19,057 nt of DNA from an uncultured Prevotella sp. (GTDB lineage Bacteria; Bacteroidota; Bacteroidia; Bacteroidales; Bacteroidaceae). Below, in pieces: positions 16,845 to 19,057 of the stretch (its first letter is position 1; the number at the start of each line of letters is the position of its first letter). The notes beneath the pieces were generated by a model that saw nothing but the letters and a program-made list of their open reading frames with translations, made no database searches and was not told where the DNA came from. The stretch is taken from positions 1 through 19,057 of the forward strand of contig NZ_URNN01000057.1 of assembly GCF_900549175.1 (NCBI RefSeq), in the 5' to 3' direction. The translations under genes were made by a program, and so were the position numbers.

Positions 16845-17197
16845 TTTAATTCTTCTGTTTCATTTATATATGACAATACTTGCACTTTTAGCAAACGCAA
16901 TTCACTTGTGATTACTTTCCATACAATATCTTTTTCAACCTGATGATAACCATGAACAAGAAAATGACGCATACCTTTTATCTGCCTCCATGGTGTCTCC
17001 GGATGAGAATCGCGGAATTCCTGAGTAAGCATATAGGCAGCCTCACCAATAATCATTATGTTATATACAACAGCATGATAGCGCATAGTGTCACTAACAA
17101 AATCATCATAGCTTATACCGTCTGTATATTCAAAGACGGACTCTATCGCTGTAAGCATATGGCGCAAACGGGCCGGATCCTTAATTTGCTCTCTCAT
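16841..17197 (-). CDS. hepT: HepT-like HEPN ribonuclease toxin
   Basis: The 118-residue protein belongs to the DUF86/HepT family of HEPN RNase toxins. The catalytic motif RX4HXY is complete: Arg77, His82 and Tyr84 in RHFLVHGY. In the characterised Shewanella pair, the antitoxin MntA adenylylates the tyrosine of this motif. GEAAYML and the four-helix pattern also fit. I place the start at 17197 (MREQIKDPARL), which overlaps mntA by 17 bp. An in-frame ATG at 17236 would add 13 residues and lie deep inside mntA. The stop TGA overlaps the ATG of the macroglobulin gene by 4 bp, an arrangement unusual for a toxin-antitoxin pair. No ribosome binding site is visible, as expected for coupled translation. 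Confidence 0.93.
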   Translation of the reverse strand: MREQIKDPARLRHMLTAIESVFEYTDGISYDDFVSDTMRYHAVVYNIMIIGEAAYMLTQEFRDSHPETPWRQIKGMRHFLVHGYHQVEKDIVWKVITSELRLLKVQVLSYINETEELK

Positions 17198-17477
17198 AAA
17201 TAAGTATTTTATCACGTTCTGCACTCTCCTTCGCAAAATCCATGAGTGACCCTTCTGTTATCAAATCCACCTCACGCCCAAGCAAATCTTTCAGGTCTTC
17301 ATACATTCCTCCAAGAGTAAACAGACTGAAATGTTGCGTCTTGTCAGGAACAAGAAGTATGTCCACATCGCTGTACACATTCTCCTCACCACGTGAGAAT
17401 GAGCCGAACAGCCAAGCTCTTTCCACCGGCTGGGTAGAAAGATACTGCTGTATAGTATGTATCATGTCCGTATTCAT
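17181..17477 (-). CDS. mntA: MntA-like nucleotidyltransferase antitoxin
   Basis: The 98-residue product is a minimal nucleotidyltransferase with the full GSX10DXD motif: Gly25-Ser26 and Asp37/Asp39 in GSFSRGEENVYSDVDIL, plus the third acid Asp71 in REVDLI. In the known MntA-HepT systems this enzyme inactivates the HEPN toxin by AMP transfer. The open frame extends upstream to 17510, but that ATG lies beyond the -7 box at 17497-17504 and would not be on the mRNA. I therefore prefer the ATG at 17477; 17483, 17486 and 17465 are alternatives. The gene is first in the apparent mntA-hepT-A2M-DUF1573 transcript. It is AT-richer than the macroglobulin gene, consistent with horizontal arrival of the pair. 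Confidence 0.9.
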   Translation of the reverse strand: MNTDMIHTIQQYLSTQPVERAWLFGSFSRGEENVYSDVDILLVPDKTQHFSLFTLGGMYEDLKDLLGREVDLITEGSLMDFAKESAERDKILIYERAN

Positions 17478-17496
17478 AAACATCATATTGAGACAA

Positions 17497-17527
17497 CAAA
17501 GATAAGACATTTATCCCACAAAGCAAA
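17497..17527 (-). promoter_or_regulatory. Promoter of mntA-hepT (TTTG-N19-TATCTTTG)
   Basis: On the minus strand TTTG (17524-17527) is followed after 19 nt by TATCTTTG (17497-17504). Both boxes and the spacing fit the Bacteroidetes housekeeping promoter. The start site would be near 17490. Confidence 0.75.
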
Positions 17528-17870
17528 GCTTTTTCACTGTCATAAAGCATGTTTTCCATTTTTTTAATGTGTAAGACGGCAAATCAATCCTGTGGCGGGA
17601 TAAAAACGACCGGATGTGAAGCCACAGGCCATGTCCGTACACGCGTCGGACGGTCAGGCATTTCACACCCTTTGGGTATATACCGCCAAAAGAAAGAAAC
17701 GATGAAACGCACTCTCTGAAATATCATTACTTTAACGTATGTTAAGCGACACCCTGACCGCCATTTCTGCACTACGGCGCGAAATACGCGATTTTTCGCA
17801 AAAATGGGGAGTGCTGACAGTCAGCGTGTTACGCGAATGTTAATTTGTCAACATAGCAGAGAGACCTCTT

Positions 17871-17947
17871 TTACACTCCAATTAGGCCGTAATTGCATTG
17901 CGGTTAGGCCGTAGTTGCAATGCAAGTACGGCCTAACCGGAGTGTAA
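17871..17947. repeat. Inverted repeat with GGCCGTA-TTGCAATGC units
   Basis: Arms 17871-17901 and 17917-17947 match at 28 of 31 positions as reverse complements, beginning TTACACTCC and ending GGAGTGTAA. Within it TTAGGCCGTA-n-TTGCATTGC-like units occur twice in direct orientation at a 22-bp period (17881 and 17903) and once inverted. The core GGCCGT...TTGCAATGCAA is shared with the array at 1143-1252. Confidence 0.88.
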
Positions 17948-17990
17948 GGAGGGCCTAAAGGCAAGTCAGGGGCGCCAAAACGGTGTTTCA

Positions 17991-18011
17991 ACAAGGCAAA
18001 AAAGGCCTTGT
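17991..18011. terminator. ACAAGGC/GCCTTGT hairpin, possible terminator
   Basis: A 7-bp stem (17991-17997 with 18005-18011) encloses an A-rich loop. It lies 117 bp beyond the stop of the leftward zinc-ribbon gene. No T run follows the stem on the minus strand, so terminator function is weakly supported. Confidence 0.3.
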
Positions 18012-18127
18012 CGTCTCTCTATTTTGAGAAAAAAGAAATGTTAAATTTTCGATATTTCCATTACTTTTTAATATCTCTTAACGCAGCATCCGGAGATTCA
18101 ATCACGACTCCGCCCATACGCAAAAAG

Positions 18128-18835
18128 TCATTCCCGCGGGCGTACGGAGGACCGGGCGGCACCCTTGCATCCGGGACACTTGCCCGTTCCGCCGCAGTTG
18201 CGGCAATCGACAAAGCGTCCCCCGTCTTGCGACATGACATAATTGCGTTTGTTTCCGCCGCATGCCGCACACACTCCCGAACCGTCGCAATGGGCGGCAT
18301 CGGCAGGAGAGGTCTTGCGGCACGGCACGGCTGCCAACCGGAATGTCCGCACATTCGCTGTCGTGTCGGCCACGGCCGGTGCCAAAGTGTCTACAGCCGA
18401 TGTGTCGGAAGGGGAGACAACACGCATAACCGAGTCGCCCACCATCTCAATCTTCACGCCCTCCACCGTCTTCAGCGAGTCGCGAATACGCTCCATCCGC
18501 TCCTTCTGCATCTTCTTGATCATCTTGGCGCCCTTTACACCCTGATAAACAATATATCCTGCCATGGCCGGCGGATAATATGTCCAAAACGGCATTTTAT
18601 CACCTTTGTCCTTCTTTTGCTTTTTCTTCTTCTTTTTCTTGCCTTTCACAACCACGCTGTCGGCACCGGCACACGCAGTGTCAGCTGCCGCCACGACCGC
18701 CGAATCACAAGACAACGTAAACTCCGACGGCAACGGCGGACGCACGCCCGGCGCTGACAACAAAGACGACAGGGAGGGCACGGCCACAAACACTGTCAAC
18801 AACGACAACACAGTCAAACTCTTTATTACATTCAT
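18128..18835 (-). CDS. Exported or membrane-anchored protein with DnaJ-type zinc ribbon
   Basis: The function is not recognised. The 235-residue protein starts with a hydrophobic segment (about 5-28), a signal peptide or membrane anchor. A lysine block at 64-80 (KGKKKKKKKQKKDKGDK) follows, then MPFWTYYPPAMAGYIVYQG at 81-99, which could be a weak second membrane segment, a charged helix (KMIKKMQKERMERIRDSLK), and a DTSAVDT linker. The C-terminus resembles DnaJ cysteine repeats. One unit is complete (CRNCGGTGKCPGCKG, Cys211, 214, 220 and 223). The first lacks its initial cysteine (CDGSGVCAACGG, Cys183, 189 and 192). Zinc binding is likely by inference, and such ribbons often mediate protein-protein contacts. 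There are no J-domain or chaperone genes nearby. The ATG at 18835 is the only start with the hydrophobic segment complete. Confidence 0.82.
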   Translation of the reverse strand: MNVIKSLTVLSLLTVFVAVPSLSSLLSAPGVRPPLPSEFTLSCDSAVVAAADTACAGADSVVVKGKKKKKKKQKKDKGDKMPFWTYYPPAMAGYIVYQGVKGAKMIKKMQKERMERIRDSLKTVEGVKIEMVGDSVMRVVSPSDTSAVDTLAPAVADTTANVRTFRLAAVPCRKTSPADAAHCDGSGVCAACGGNKRNYVMSQDGGRFVDCRNCGGTGKCPGCKGAARSSVRPRE

Positions 18836-18978
18836 TTTCGTTAATTTTATATATCACACTATTTCGTCAAGCCTATTGTCAAAGTAAACTTTTCCGGACA
18901 TTTCCATAACAAGACAATGTTGTAGGGCAGAGCGAAAAAACGTGCATAAACATGAATCTTAGATAAAAATATGTACCG

Positions 18979-19010
18979 CAAAGATAGGCATTAAACATTC
19001 AAAATCCAAA
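18979..19010 (-). promoter_or_regulatory. Promoter upstream of the zinc-ribbon gene (TTTG-N20-TATCTTTG)
   Basis: The minus strand has TTTG at 19007-19010 and TATCTTTG at 18979-18986 with a 20-nt spacer, a near-ideal Bacteroidetes promoter. The start site would be near 18972, giving a leader of about 137 nt. A weaker -7-like TTACTTTG lies closer, at 18880-18887, and could be a second start. The region contains no gene. Confidence 0.7.
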
Positions 19011-19057
19011 AATCTTATAAGTTTTTTGGATTCAATTCCAAAATTATTATAAGATTT

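Larger units (their letters stand above)
17528..18127. other. Gene-free, dyad-rich spacer
   Basis: No credible gene lies in these 600 bp. From 17528 to 17755 nothing specific is seen. From 17761 several dyads follow: CCATTTCTGC/GCAAAAATGG (17761-17770 and 17798-17807, 9 of 10 pairs), nested GCGAAA/TTTCGC (17779-17784 and 17794-17799), and GCTGACaGTCAGC (17813-17825). The large inverted repeat at 17871-17947 comes next. The stretch 17740-17947 may be one composite element. Confidence 0.55.

Noticed and set aside
17478..17510. Longer mntA start at 17510
   Set aside because: The -7 box TATCTTTG at 17497-17504 places the transcript start downstream of that ATG.
17584..17772. A 62-codon minus-strand frame in the 17528-18127 spacer
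   Set aside because: It has no recognisable domain, no start context and lies in a dyad-containing spacer.
18061..18354. Alternative frame ending FLRMGGVVIESPDAALRDIKK as a longer C-terminus of the zinc-ribbon protein
   Set aside because: It would need a frameshift after the complete CRNCGGTGKCPGCKG unit, and the sequence before it in that frame is not protein-like.

Overview
The window looks like chromosomal DNA of a Bacteroidales bacterium, most likely a Prevotella-type member of the Prevotellaceae. Three things point there. Several genes carry the Bacteroidetes -7 promoter box TAnnTTTG, and most starts lack a strong Shine-Dalgarno sequence. The protein repertoire fits: a CE6-CE1 esterase, GH115 alpha-glucuronidase, MeaB, DUF1573 and a very large alpha-2-macroglobulin. 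The gene bodies are GC-rich and the spacers AT-rich and full of repeats. Species cannot be fixed from the sequence alone.

Layout from left to right. 1-217 is a MITE-like inverted repeat followed by a hairpin. 214-849 (-) is a LUD-domain protein. 850-1551 has no gene but holds five tandem 22-bp repeats. 1552-2916 (+) is thyA-folA, the dTMP/tetrahydrofolate pair. 2917-3275 contains a 43-bp perfect inverted repeat, a promoter and a 22-bp leader repeat. 3276-7778 (+) is a glucuronoarabinoxylan side-chain module: a CE6-CE1 double esterase and a GH115 alpha-glucuronidase that carries a one-base frameshift. 7799-10027 (-) is meaB followed by ispH, separated by a second copy of the MITE-like element; ispH itself carries a 22-residue in-frame insertion. 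10158-17477 (-) is an apparent four-gene operon, mntA-hepT-A2M-DUF1573, in which the hepT stop overlaps the A2M start. 17528-18127 is a gene-free stretch rich in dyads. 18128-18835 (-) is a secreted or membrane-anchored protein with a DnaJ-type zinc ribbon, with a good promoter at 18979-19010.

How the genes work together. ThyA oxidises methylene-THF to DHF and FolA regenerates THF. The esterase and GH115 would strip acetyl, feruloyl and (methyl)glucuronyl groups from xylan. MeaB protects methylmalonyl-CoA mutase in propionate metabolism, and IspH is the last step of the MEP isoprenoid pathway. MntA/HepT is a toxin-antitoxin pair that appears to be translationally coupled to a periplasmic macroglobulin.

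The most unusual content lies in the repeats. At least three palindromic families are present, one of which has entered the ispH reading frame and another of which supplies the stop codon of meaB. Four separate intergenic tracts have tandem units with a period of exactly 22 bp, and two of these tracts (1143-1252 and 17881-17947) share the core GGCCGT-TTGCAATGCAA although they lie about 16.7 kb apart.
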